A DNA stretch of 10,859 nt, from the NCBI GenBank assembly GCA_002292185.1, contig DBBL01000131.1, positions 1 to 10,859 on the forward strand. The letters run 5' to 3'. The stretch is from Akkermansiaceae bacterium UBA985 (GTDB lineage Bacteria; Verrucomicrobiota; Verrucomicrobiia; Verrucomicrobiales; Akkermansiaceae). Below, in pieces: positions 1 through 5,284 of this stretch (its first letter is position 1; each line of letters begins with the position of its first letter). The notes under the pieces are model-generated. The model was not told the DNA's origin. It ran no database searches and worked only from the letters and a program-made list of their open reading frames with translations. Position numbers and translations under genes: made by a program.

Positions 1-1397
1 CGACGCTTGTGAGTCAATTCCGCCAGAGGGTTAGTCTGGTCCATGAACTGAGACAGCTGCGAACGACCAAAGAAGTCACGAATAACAGCACTGAGTGCCT
101 TCGGGTTGATGAGCTTCTGTGGTGTCATGCCCTCCAAGTTCACATCAAAGAGAGTCATACGCTCTTTGACGAGACGCTCTGTGCGAGCAAGTCCGACGCG
201 GCACTGGTTGCCGAGTAGTTCGCCAACAGCGCGCACACGACGTGAACCAAGGTGGTCAATATCATCAAGTACACCCTCACCTTTTTTCAGGCGGAGGAGA
301 TACTTCACAGCACCAAGGAAATCCTCGGGCACCATGACTCGCACTTTAGGATCAACATCAAGCTTGAGCTTTTGGTTGATTTTGTAGCGTCCTACACGGG
401 TCAAATCATAACGCTTCTCGTCAAAGAAAAGACGCTCCAACAAGGCCTTAGAGTTGGTAACGGTTGGTGGATCACCAGGGCGAAGCTTACGGTAGATGTC
501 CTTCAGTGCGGACTCTTCGTCGTGAGCAGGGTCTTTCTTCAAAGACTTCAGAAGAATTTCATCTTCACGGGAATCAATAACGTCGACGGTCTTGTAACCA
601 AGCTCGATGAGCTGGTTCACATTACCAATCGTCATAGGCTCGTAGGCCTTCACAATGACGATTTCATCGTCAAGAATGTCTTCGAAAGTTACTTTCTGAG
701 CGAGCTCTTCTTCGTCGTTTTCTTTAACGATCTTCTTCAAGTCGAGCTTCTCGATGTTGTAAAAGTGCTCACAGAGATCACGATCCGTAGGCCAGCCCAT
801 GGCGCGTAGAAAGGTGGTAGCGAGGAACTTACGACGGCGACGGCGTCTATCGAGGTAGACGTAAAGCAGGTCGTTGGTGTCAAATTGGGTTTCCAACCAT
901 GAACCGCGGTCTGGAATAATTCTAAAGGAGTTGAGAGTCTTACCGTTGAGGTGGGTAGATGTCTCAAAGCAGATGCCGGGGGAACGGTGAAGCTGAGAAA
1001 CAATCACGCGCTCCGCGCCGTTGATAACAAAAGTGCCACGGCGAGTCATCATTGGCATTTCGCCCATGTAAACACGCTCTTTTTTGGTGCCACTTTCATC
1101 CTTAAGCTTGAAAGTTACATAGAGACCAGCGCTGAAAGTTTCGCCGGTCTGGAGGGACTCGAGGGCAGTCGCTTTAGGCTCCTCGATATCGTATGAAATA
1201 AATTCTAAGGTGATTGCCTCATCATAACTTTTGATGGGGAAAATCTCGCGAAACACTGCCTGTAGGCCAGAGTCATCACGCTGTGATGCAGCTATATCTC
1301 TCTGGAGAAAATCCTCATAGGATTTACTTTGAACCTCGATCAAGTTTGGGGGTTCGATGACTTCCTCAATTGTTCCGTAGTAGCGTCGTTCTGCCAT
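1..1397 (-). CDS. rpoB: RNA polymerase beta subunit RpoB, N-terminal 465 codons (3' end outside window)
   Basis: RpoB forms half of the catalytic cleft of bacterial RNA polymerase. The reading frame opens at ATG (1395-1397) with MAERRYYGTIEEVIEPPNLI and stays open to the left edge. Visible landmarks are the beta-lobe block near residues 112-142 (MGEMPMMTRRGTF, then INGAERVIVSQLHRSPG) and, in the last 20 residues, the start of the rifampicin-resistance cluster with SQLSQFMDQ and PLAELTHKR. The position equivalent to E. coli Ser522 is Ala, which I recall as normal in Chlamydiae and several other phyla. The fragment reaches the E. coli 528 equivalent at residue 465, so it is about 63 residues shorter, consistent with lacking a lineage-specific E. 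coli insertion. It is the last visible gene of the tuf-to-rpoB block and presumably continues into rpoC. No Shine-Dalgarno is visible; the leader reads CACACCCACTAAATATT before ATG. Identity is certain. Confidence 0.98.
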   Translation of the reverse strand, partial: MAERRYYGTIEEVIEPPNLIEVQSKSYEDFLQRDIAASQRDDSGLQAVFREIFPIKSYDEAITLEFISYDIEEPKATALESLQTGETFSAGLYVTFKLKDESGTKKERVYMGEMPMMTRRGTFVINGAERVIVSQLHRSPGICFETSTHLNGKTLNSFRIIPDRGSWLETQFDTNDLLYVYLDRRRRRRKFLATTFLRAMGWPTDRDLCEHFYNIEKLDLKKIVKENDEEELAQKVTFEDILDDEIVIVKAYEPMTIGNVNQLIELGYKTVDVIDSREDEILLKSLKKDPAHDEESALKDIYRKLRPGDPPTVTNSKALLERLFFDEKRYDLTRVGRYKINQKLKLDVDPKVRVMVPEDFLGAVKYLLRLKKGEGVLDDIDHLGSRRVRAVGELLGNQCRVGLARTERLVKERMTLFDVNLEGMTPQKLINPKALSAVIRDFFGRSQLSQFMDQTNPLAELTHKR

Positions 1398-1535
1398 AAT
1401 ATTTAGTGGGTGTGAGCTTTGGTAAGCTGAATGCTGATTGCTTTGGGGCTGTTAACTCAAATGGAGGCGGCTGTAATGGTCTTAAAATCACGCTGGGGCA
1501 TGCGGTATTTCAAGCGTCCTACTGTAGGCAGATGT

Positions 1536-1559
1536 GCCCGCACTGTTTCCAGTCCGGGC
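1536..1559 (-). promoter_or_regulatory. Hairpin with GAAA tetraloop in rplL-rpoB spacer
   Basis: On the minus strand GCCCG pairs with CGGGC, then one G/G mismatch, then ACTG pairs with CAGT, closed by a GAAA loop (GNRA type). GNRA loops often cap structured RNAs and make tertiary contacts. This supports the spacer RNA being folded and not merely AT-rich filler. Confidence 0.45.
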
Positions 1560-1588
1560 GATGATGCATACACTTGTCGTCTCAAGTT

Positions 1589-1606
1589 GGGTTGGGATGG
1601 GATGGG
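1589..1606 (+). other. Four-run G-quadruplex motif on the rpoB template strand
   Basis: The plus strand reads GGGTTGGGATGGGATGGG: four runs of three G separated by two-base loops, the canonical short-loop G-quadruplex pattern. For rpoB the plus strand is the template, so the transcript carries the matching CCC runs. A fold in the template DNA could slow RNA polymerase between rplL and rpoB. The motif is directly visible; folding and effect are inferred. Confidence 0.5.
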
Positions 1607-1613
1607 ATTAATT

Positions 1614-1635
1614 ACCTGGGAACGTCTTCCCCGGT
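1614..1635 (-). promoter_or_regulatory. Hairpin in rplL-rpoB spacer (8 bp with one mismatch)
   Basis: On the minus strand ACC, a mismatch, then GGGAA pairs with TTCCC, a mismatch, then GGT, around a four-base GACG loop. It lies directly upstream, in transcript direction, of the C-tract element at 1589-1606. Confidence 0.4.
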
Positions 1636-1652
1636 GATTGTAGTAATGTTAA

Positions 1653-1670
1653 AAGAAACCGTAGTTTCTT
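1653..1670 (-). promoter_or_regulatory. 7-bp hairpin with cUACGg tetraloop
   Basis: On the minus strand AAGAAAC pairs with GTTTCTT around TACG. With its C-G closing pair this is a UNCG-type loop, a class known for unusual stability. The 3' arm runs into further T residues (TTTCTTTTAAC), giving it a weak terminator appearance. Confidence 0.45.
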
Positions 1671-1689
1671 GTGGGTAAGTATGACTGAC

Positions 1690-1736
1690 TTGTGTGTGGT
1701 GCTTGGACCGTAGTGGCCTAGGGGCACCACACACAA
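1690..1736 (-). promoter_or_regulatory. 13-bp perfect intercistronic hairpin (possible RNase III site/attenuator)
   Basis: TTGTGTGTGGTGC (minus strand) pairs without mismatch with GCACCACACACAA across a 21-nt loop. No U-run follows on the transcript strand, so it is not a canonical Rho-independent terminator. A long double-stranded stem between rplL and rpoB fits a processing site such as the RNase III site known at this place in E. coli. That reading is inference. Confidence 0.5.
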
Positions 1737-1777
1737 AGAAAGTCTATTTTGCGCAGAACTGGAATGTTCTACTAAAA

Positions 1778-1797
1778 CTCAAGTATTACTACTTGAG
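1778..1797 (-). terminator. Hairpin over the rplL stop codon with short U-run (possible attenuator)
   Basis: On the minus strand CTCAAGTA pairs perfectly with TACTTGAG around a GTAA loop, which is a GNRA-type tetraloop. TTTTAGT follows. The left arm contains the end of rplL and its TAG stop; a second stop (TAA) falls in the loop region. The stem is AT-rich and the U-run has only four bases, so a weak intrinsic terminator or 3'-end protective stem is more likely than full termination, since rpoB must be expressed from the same block. Confidence 0.45.
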
Positions 1798-2163
1798 CTC
1801 AACCTTGGCACCAGCTTCTTCAAGCTTGGCCTTGGCTGCTTCTGCGTCATCCTTGGATGCTGCCTCGAGGACGGGAGTGGGAGCACTCTCGACCAGTTTC
1901 TTGGCATCAGCAAGACCGAGTCCGCTAGCAACTTCGCGCACTGCCTTAATGACAGCGATCTTGTTACCACCGGCTTCAGCGAGCACGACGTCGAATTCAG
2001 TTTTTTCCTCAGCAGCTTCAGCAGCAGCAGCAGGTGCAGCAGCGGCAGCAGCAGGAGCGGCGGCGGAAACGCCCCACTCTTCTTCGAGGGATTTTACAAG
2101 CTCAGCGGCTTCAAGCACGGTGAGTTTGCCCAGTTCTTCAGCTATTTTTGTTAAGTCAGCCAT
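1789..2163 (-). CDS. rplL: 50S ribosomal protein L7/L12
   Basis: L7/L12 forms the mobile ribosomal stalk that recruits and stimulates the translational GTPases EF-Tu, EF-G, IF2 and RF3. The 124-residue protein has the expected three parts. The N-terminal dimerisation and L10-binding helices are residues 1-31 ([22 protein letters not shown]). A flexible hinge at about 32-54 is almost pure Ala/Pro. The C-terminal factor-binding domain is about 57-124, with [18 protein letters not shown] and ending [13 protein letters not shown]. The start at 2163 is supported by AAAGGAG (2173-2179) 9 nt upstream. The gene ends in tandem stops TAG TAA, which sit in a hairpin. It follows rplJ after 139 nt, consistent with the usual rplJ-rplL pair in which L12 is made in excess. 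Identity is certain. Confidence 0.98.
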   Translation of the reverse strand: MADLTKIAEELGKLTVLEAAELVKSLEEEWGVSAAAPAAAAAAPAAAAEAAEEKTEFDVVLAEAGGNKIAVIKAVREVASGLGLADAKKLVESAPTPVLEAASKDDAEAAKAKLEEAGAKVELK

Positions 2164-2172
2164 TTTATTTTT

Positions 2173-2179
2173 CTCCTTT
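2173..2179 (-). promoter_or_regulatory. Shine-Dalgarno of rplL
   Basis: AAAGGAG on the minus strand, 9 nt before the rplL ATG. It is notable because most neighbouring genes lack such a site. L12 is needed in several copies per ribosome, so strong initiation here makes biological sense. Confidence 0.8.
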
Positions 2180-2259
2180 GTTGGTTACGTCGCGCCCGGA
2201 GCTTCCGGACATTTCAGCTCTTATGCCTAAGATCCGACGTGGGAACCTTTTTTTTATCA

Positions 2260-2285
2260 GGCGCTTCCCTGGAGAGGGATACGCC
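2260..2285 (-). promoter_or_regulatory. Hairpin in the rplJ-rplL spacer
   Basis: On the minus strand GGCG pairs with CGCC and TCCCT pairs with AGGGA around a CTCC loop, with a 2 x 2 internal loop between the two helices. A TGAT and a run of eight A follow on the transcript strand, so this is not an intrinsic terminator. A smaller stem (CCGGA/TCCGG, 2196-2208) lies closer to the rplL ribosome-binding site. A role in processing or in raising rplL over rplJ expression is possible but inferred. Confidence 0.4.
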
Positions 2286-2302
2286 ATCCGTTCAGATTGT
2301 TA

Positions 2303-2809
2303 TTAGCCTTCGTGTTTGGCTTTGATGACACGTGCCAGCGATGCTGCGGGCTCGTTGAGGGTGCGGACCAGCTGTGAAGCAGGTGCATTGATGGTGCCAA
2401 GAAGTGTTGCAAGCAGCACTTCGCGTGATGGCAGGTCGGCAAGTGCCTCGATCTGCGCTGCATCAAGGATGTCGCCATCGAGGATACCCGTTTTCACTTC
2501 AGGCTTCTTGAACTCCTTGACGAAGTTCTTGATCGTCTTGGCGGCACCGCAGACATCTGACTCGCCAGTGACGAATGCAGTTTGTCCAAGCAAGTGCTCA
2601 CTGATGTCAGGCAGCTCGGCATTGGCAATCGCCTTGCGCATGTAGGTGTTCTTAGCAACGTGGCACTCGGAACCGTTTTCCGTGAGGCGGGTGCGCAGTT
2701 CGTCGAATTCAGGCACAGTCATACCAGTGTAATCAACTACCAGCACAAAAGGTGATGAGTTGACGCGTTCGAAAAGCTCATCGATGATGTATTTTTTATC
2801 AGGATTCAT
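2303..2809 (-). CDS. rplJ: 50S ribosomal protein L10
   Basis: L10 anchors the L7/L12 dimers to the base of the ribosomal stalk on 23S rRNA. The 168-residue protein begins MNPDKKYIIDELFERVNSSPF, has the family segment VVDYTGMTVPEFDELRTRL at residues 24-42, KNTYMRKAI in the RNA-binding region, and a C-terminal helix (about 145-168) that would carry L12 dimers. The start is supported by AAGGAG (2820-2825), 10 nt upstream. Only 21 nt separate it from the rplA stop, so there is no room for the long L10-binding leader known in E. coli; any autoregulatory site would have to overlap the end of rplA. It is followed by rplL. Identity is certain. Confidence 0.97.
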   Translation of the reverse strand: MNPDKKYIIDELFERVNSSPFVLVVDYTGMTVPEFDELRTRLTENGSECHVAKNTYMRKAIANAELPDISEHLLGQTAFVTGESDVCGAAKTIKNFVKEFKKPEVKTGILDGDILDAAQIEALADLPSREVLLATLLGTINAPASQLVRTLNEPAASLARVIKAKHEG

Positions 2810-2819
2810 AGTCTTGTCT

Positions 2820-2825
2820 CTCCTT
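2820..2825 (-). promoter_or_regulatory. Shine-Dalgarno of rplJ
   Basis: AAGGAG on the minus strand, 10 nt before the rplJ ATG and within the 21-nt rplA-rplJ gap. With rplL it is one of only two clear Shine-Dalgarno sites in the ribosomal block. Confidence 0.75.
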
Positions 2826-2830
2826 GGTTA

Positions 2831-3532
2831 TTATGGGTTAACGACGTAGAGGGATGATTCGAGGGCTACACCGGGGCACATACTGGCACTGATGGTAACA
2901 TTCTCGATATAGTTGCCTTTCGCCGTTGCTGGCTTGGCTTTGATCACACTCTCAAGAAGAGCTGTGGTGTTTTCAGTGAGTTGATCATCACTGAAAGAGG
3001 TCTTGCCGATTGCAGCAGAAACGTTGCCGTTTTTGTCGAGCTTATAGTCAATACGTCCAGCCTTAACCGCGTTAACAGCAGCAGCTGTATCTTCAGTTAC
3101 GGTACCCGTTTTTGGGTTAGGCATAAGACCACGTGGTCCGAGCACGCGGGCAATCTTACGAACCTCCAACATGGCGTCGGGAGTTGCGATAGCAGCGTCA
3201 AAATCTGTGTATCCTTCTTGGACCTTCTTGATCAAGTCTGCCATACCGACTTCATCGGCGCCTGCTGCTTCCGCAGCCTTGGCAGCATCACCTGAGGCGA
3301 ATACGACAACGCGCACGCTTTTACCTGTGCCGTGTGGAAGCGCAACAGATCCGCGGACCATTTGCTCACTCTTGCGAGGATCGATTCCAAGTTTAAATGA
3401 TAGTGTGACTGTCGGGTCAAACTTAGGTGCAGGGAACTTCTTGAGGAGTTCCACCGCGTCTTTAAGGGCATACTGCTTGTCTTCTTCGACAAGTTCGGCC
3501 GCTTGCTGGTAGCGTTTACTTTTTTTGCTCAT
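2831..3532 (-). CDS. rplA: 50S ribosomal protein L1
   Basis: L1 forms the mobile L1 stalk that handles deacylated tRNA leaving the E site. In E. coli it also represses the L11 operon by binding its mRNA. The 233-residue protein is full length. It starts MSKKSKRYQQAAELVEEDKQY and shows the conserved GTGKSVRVVVFA stretch (residues 88-99), the PRGLMPNPKTGTV signature (about 153-165) typical of bacterial L1, and the C-terminal segment KGNYIENVTIS. The ATG at 3532 is the first start after an in-frame stop in the leader and gives the usual N-terminus. No Shine-Dalgarno lies at the normal distance. An AGGAGG sits about 53 nt upstream. Identity is certain. Confidence 0.98.
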   Translation of the reverse strand: MSKKSKRYQQAAELVEEDKQYALKDAVELLKKFPAPKFDPTVTLSFKLGIDPRKSEQMVRGSVALPHGTGKSVRVVVFASGDAAKAAEAAGADEVGMADLIKKVQEGYTDFDAAIATPDAMLEVRKIARVLGPRGLMPNPKTGTVTEDTAAAVNAVKAGRIDYKLDKNGNVSAAIGKTSFSDDQLTENTTALLESVIKAKPATAKGNYIENVTISASMCPGVALESSLYVVNP

Positions 3533-3646
3533 TGTTTTGTTTGCAGTGCTGGCGGAGTTTGGCGCTTATGAATGAGCGCTTTATTCCTCCTGCGGTTTTA
3601 TTTTTCGTATCGAAAATTGTAGTGGCGAGGTTTTCTCAGAGGCACT
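3533..3646 (-). promoter_or_regulatory. rplK-rplA spacer with displaced AGGAGG and a hairpin
   Basis: This 114-nt gap carries AGGAGG (3586-3591, minus strand), a perfect ribosome-binding motif with no ATG, GTG or TTG start at working distance. Just downstream GCGCT pairs with AGCGC (3562-3579) around an eight-base loop, and GGAG of the motif could also pair with CTCC at 3554-3557. The hairpin lies between the motif and the rplA ATG. It might loop out spacer to bring the motif nearer, or act as an L1-binding control site. Both ideas are inference. Confidence 0.4.
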
Positions 3647-4075
3647 TTACATGCCCTTGATCTCGAGACCCATCTGACGGGCGGTGCCCGCAAGGATCTT
3701 GGCTGCCTGCTCTGGATCGTTCGTATTGAGATCGACAATCTTAGCGCTGACTACTTCCATGAGTTGAGCCTTCGTGATGCTTCCGCATGACTCCTTGTTT
3801 GGCTCACCTGATCCGGAAGCAATTTTTGCTGCCTTCTTAAGAAGAACTGCGGCTGGTGGCTGCTTGGTGACAAACGTAAAGGATGCATCCTTGAAGACCG
3901 TAATCACGGTAGGCAGAAGATCGCCCGCTTGCTTCTGGGTAGCTGCGTTGAAATCCTTGCAGAACTGCATGATGTTCACGCCAGCCTGTCCGAGTGCTGG
4001 GCCCACGGGTGGTGACGGATTGGCTTGTCCTGCTTGAATTTGCAGCTTGAGAATTTGTTTAACTTCCTTGGCCAT
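3647..4075 (-). CDS. rplK: 50S ribosomal protein L11
   Basis: L11 binds the 23S rRNA GTPase-associated centre with the L10-L12 stalk, and is the thiostrepton-binding and RelA-activating region of the ribosome. The 142-residue protein is full length. The N-terminal domain (1-70) contains the proline-rich stretch [21 protein letters not shown], whose PPVGPALGQ is the family signature. The C-terminal rRNA-binding domain (about 75-142) has KITKAQL-like [15 protein letters not shown] and ends [12 protein letters not shown]. The ATG at 4075 gives the canonical [12 protein letters not shown] start. The leader has no Shine-Dalgarno but carries the 11-nt element shared with secE. It lies 80 nt after nusG. 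Identity is certain. Confidence 0.98.
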   Translation of the reverse strand: MAKEVKQILKLQIQAGQANPSPPVGPALGQAGVNIMQFCKDFNAATQKQAGDLLPTVITVFKDASFTFVTKQPPAAVLLKKAAKIASGSGEPNKESCGSITKAQLMEVVSAKIVDLNTNDPEQAAKILAGTARQMGLEIKGM

Positions 4076-4109
4076 GGTGGTGTTGAATAATGGTTATTAG
4101 TTGATGGGA

Positions 4110-4120
4110 ATAGATGAAAT
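4110..4120 (-). repeat. Shared leader element ATTTCATCTAT, copy upstream of rplK
   Basis: The minus strand reads ATTTCATCTAT followed by TCCC, ending 34 nt before the rplK ATG, with TAACCAT further downstream. The same 11 bases followed by CCC and later TAACCAT occur before secE (5118-5128). It may be a conserved leader motif or a chance short repeat. Confidence 0.4.
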
Positions 4121-4155
4121 ATATAACTCTTTAGGAGATGATATGTGGGTGGTCT

Positions 4156-4725
4156 TTAGGCGTTTTCTACCTGCCAAGATTCAAGCTCAACAGGGGTGGC
4201 ACGTCCAAAAATAGTAACGGAAACGAGAAGCTTGCCCGTTTCGTGGTCAATTTGCTCGATAATGCCATTTTGCCCTTCAAAGGGTCCGTCACCGACCTTA
4301 ACGGTGTCTCCGGTTTCAAAGGTGATGGCAGGGCGAACGCTTTCCTCGCGCTCTTTAATCTGACCAAGCATAGCGTCAACCTCACGCTGGCGCATAGGGA
4401 TAGGCTTGCCTTTGGTGCCTGCAAAGCCAATGACGCCGTCCATTTCTTTGATGAAATACCAAACTTTATCGACAAGGTTTTGCTCACCATCAAAGAGCAT
4501 CATGTTAACGATGATATATCCGGGGAAAAACTTGCGCTTGGTTTCTATTTTTTTGCCCTTGCGGTTTTCTTCAACGCGCTCTTGAGGGACAAGAACATCG
4601 AAGACAACGTCACCCAATTCCTCGGCTTCAACTTGGCGTTTAATACGATCGCGGACTTTCTGCTCCTGGCCGGAGAGAACGTGGACGACGTACCATTGCT
4701 TGCGTGCTTCTGGAATTACTGGCAT
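4156..4725 (-). CDS. nusG: Transcription termination/antitermination factor NusG
   Basis: NusG binds the RNA polymerase clamp helices through its NGN domain and links polymerase to Rho or to the ribosome (S10) through its KOW domain. The 189-residue protein shows WYVVHVLSGQEQKVRD at residues 11-26, the hallmark KFFPGYIIV near 65-73, and VWYFIKEMDGVIGFAG near 88-103. The KOW domain lies at about 137-185 (GDTVKVGDGPFEGQNG and IFGRATPVEL). No insertion domain is present. The ATG at 4725 starts MPVIPEARKQ, a short tail before the NGN fold; no Shine-Dalgarno is visible (leader ACCACCAACCAGCC). It follows secE by 117 nt as in most bacteria. Identity is certain. Confidence 0.98.
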   Translation of the reverse strand: MPVIPEARKQWYVVHVLSGQEQKVRDRIKRQVEAEELGDVVFDVLVPQERVEENRKGKKIETKRKFFPGYIIVNMMLFDGEQNLVDKVWYFIKEMDGVIGFAGTKGKPIPMRQREVDAMLGQIKEREESVRPAITFETGDTVKVGDGPFEGQNGIIEQIDHETGKLLVSVTIFGRATPVELESWQVENA

Positions 4726-4777
4726 GGCTGGTTGGTGGTAAAAAGTGTTGGTAAAGTGGTTGGAGGTAAGAGCAATG

Positions 4778-4795
4778 AGCGAAAAAAATCTCGCT
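4778..4795 (-). promoter_or_regulatory. Small hairpin in the secE-nusG spacer
   Basis: AGCGA pairs with TCGCT with the T-rich run (GATTTTTT on the transcript strand) in the loop. Because the T-run is in the loop and not after the stem, this is not a terminator. It may present a single-stranded U-rich loop. Significance is low. Confidence 0.25.
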
Positions 4796-4814
4796 TAGCC
4801 TGTTGGCCATGGCT

Positions 4815-4840
4815 CTGGGGGTCTGGGGGTCTGGGGGTCT
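4815..4840. repeat. Three tandem copies of CTGGGGGT just after the secE stop
   Basis: The plus strand has three perfect head-to-tail copies of the 8-mer CTGGGGGT (4815-4838) plus a partial CT. It begins 2 nt outside the secE stop codon. On the transcript strand it reads as AGACCCCC repeats. Three five-base G runs make it slippage-prone and able to stack as G-rich structure, although a fourth run of equal length is missing. Confidence 0.75.
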
Positions 4841-4842
4841 GA

Positions 4843-5070
4843 CTATTGTCCGAGGCTCGTAAGCATTCCGATAACCTTGGTGGCAATGACATCAAAAAGA
4901 GAAACAAAACCGGCAAGTAAGATCATCGCCACTAGCACAACCAGTGTAGAGTCTACGAGCTCCTTGTATTTCTGAAATCCTTTGACTTTGGGGTCATTAT
5001 CCCACGGCCATGATGCCTTGCGGAGCTCGGCTTTGACTTCGTGGATAAAGGTTGCGCTTTTTCTGAACAT
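4843..5070 (-). CDS. secE: Preprotein translocase subunit SecE
   Basis: SecE clamps SecY in the SecYEG protein-conducting channel of the inner membrane. The 75-residue protein is the short one-helix form. An amphipathic N-terminal region carries the conserved EVKAELRKASWPWD (residues 11-24), and a single hydrophobic segment lies at about 42-68 (STLVVLVAMILLAGFVSLFDVI). E. coli SecE has two extra N-terminal helices, absent here as in most bacteria. The gene lies between tRNA-Trp (90-nt gap) and nusG (117-nt gap), the usual secE-nusG pairing. The leader has no Shine-Dalgarno and contains GTTAACCATCC near the start. Identity is very likely. Confidence 0.96.
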   Translation of the reverse strand: MFRKSATFIHEVKAELRKASWPWDNDPKVKGFQKYKELVDSTLVVLVAMILLAGFVSLFDVIATKVIGMLTSLGQ

Positions 5071-5117
5071 ACTGCTTGGATGGTTAACGGCCGAAATGAA
5101 TTCTTACGGCTGTTGGG

Positions 5118-5128
5118 ATAGATGAAAT
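5118..5128 (-). repeat. Shared leader element ATTTCATCTAT, copy upstream of secE
   Basis: The same 11 bases as at 4110-4120, here followed on the minus strand by CCC and, 26 nt further on, by TTAACCAT. It ends 47 nt before the secE ATG, within the tRNA-Trp to secE gap. Confidence 0.4.
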
Positions 5129-5160
5129 GTTTGGAGGTTTTTGGTGTTGTTGAAAAAAGC

Positions 5161-5236
5161 TGGCAGGGCAGACAGGACTCGAACCTGCAACTTTCGGTTT
5201 TGGAAACCGACGCTCTACCAATTGAACTACTGCCCT
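5161..5236 (-). tRNA. tRNA-Trp (anticodon CCA)
   Basis: On the minus strand a complete cloverleaf reads from AGGGCAG to CTGCCCT, G73 and an encoded CCA tail. The anticodon stem TCGGT/ACCGA encloses the loop TTCCAAA, giving anticodon CCA (Trp). The T loop is TTCGAGT and the D arm contains GGTAGAGC. The length with CCA is 76 nt. It sits between tuf and secE on the same strand and is almost certainly cut from the polycistronic transcript. The gene order tuf, trnW, secE is the one I recall from Chlamydiae. Confidence 0.97.
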
Positions 5237-5284
5237 GTGATGTGTATTAGCTTTATTCTGGGTGCCCTAGTCTTTAGGCGACTG

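Larger units (their letters stand above)
1398..1788 (-). promoter_or_regulatory. rplL-rpoB intercistronic spacer, highly structured
   Basis: This gap of about 390 nt contains no credible gene. Read as RNA from the minus strand it carries a series of inverted repeats (1778-1797, 1690-1736, 1653-1670, 1614-1635, 1536-1559), smaller ones at 1518-1528 and 1415-1428, and a C-tract element at 1589-1606. In E. coli the rplL-rpoB gap is known to hold a transcription attenuator and an RNase III processing site that set the ratio of L7/L12 to beta subunit. I infer an analogous role here from position and structure. I see no convincing -35/-10 pair. The inverted repeats are directly visible; the function is inferred. 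Confidence 0.6.

Noticed and set aside
252-809. Plus-strand open frame of 185 codons inside rpoB
   Set aside because: It is the complement of well-conserved RpoB codons, with no recognisable domain or ribosome-binding site.
1397-1397. RpoB Ala at the E. coli Ser522 position as a rifampicin-resistance mutation
   Set aside because: I recall Ala there as the natural residue in Chlamydiae and several other phyla, and the other visible cluster residues (Gln513, Asp516, His526 equivalents) are wild type.
1431-1637. Plus-strand open frame of 68 codons in the rplL-rpoB spacer
   Set aside because: It has no ribosome-binding site or recognised family, and it runs antisense through the hairpins and G-run element, which explain the region better.
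1694-2230. Plus-strand Ala/Ser-rich open frame of 178 codons over rplL
   Set aside because: Its composition is a by-product of the Ala-rich L7/L12 hinge read on the other strand.
4138-4842. Plus-strand open frame of 234 codons over nusG
   Set aside because: It is antisense to an unmistakable NusG and no family resemblance is seen.
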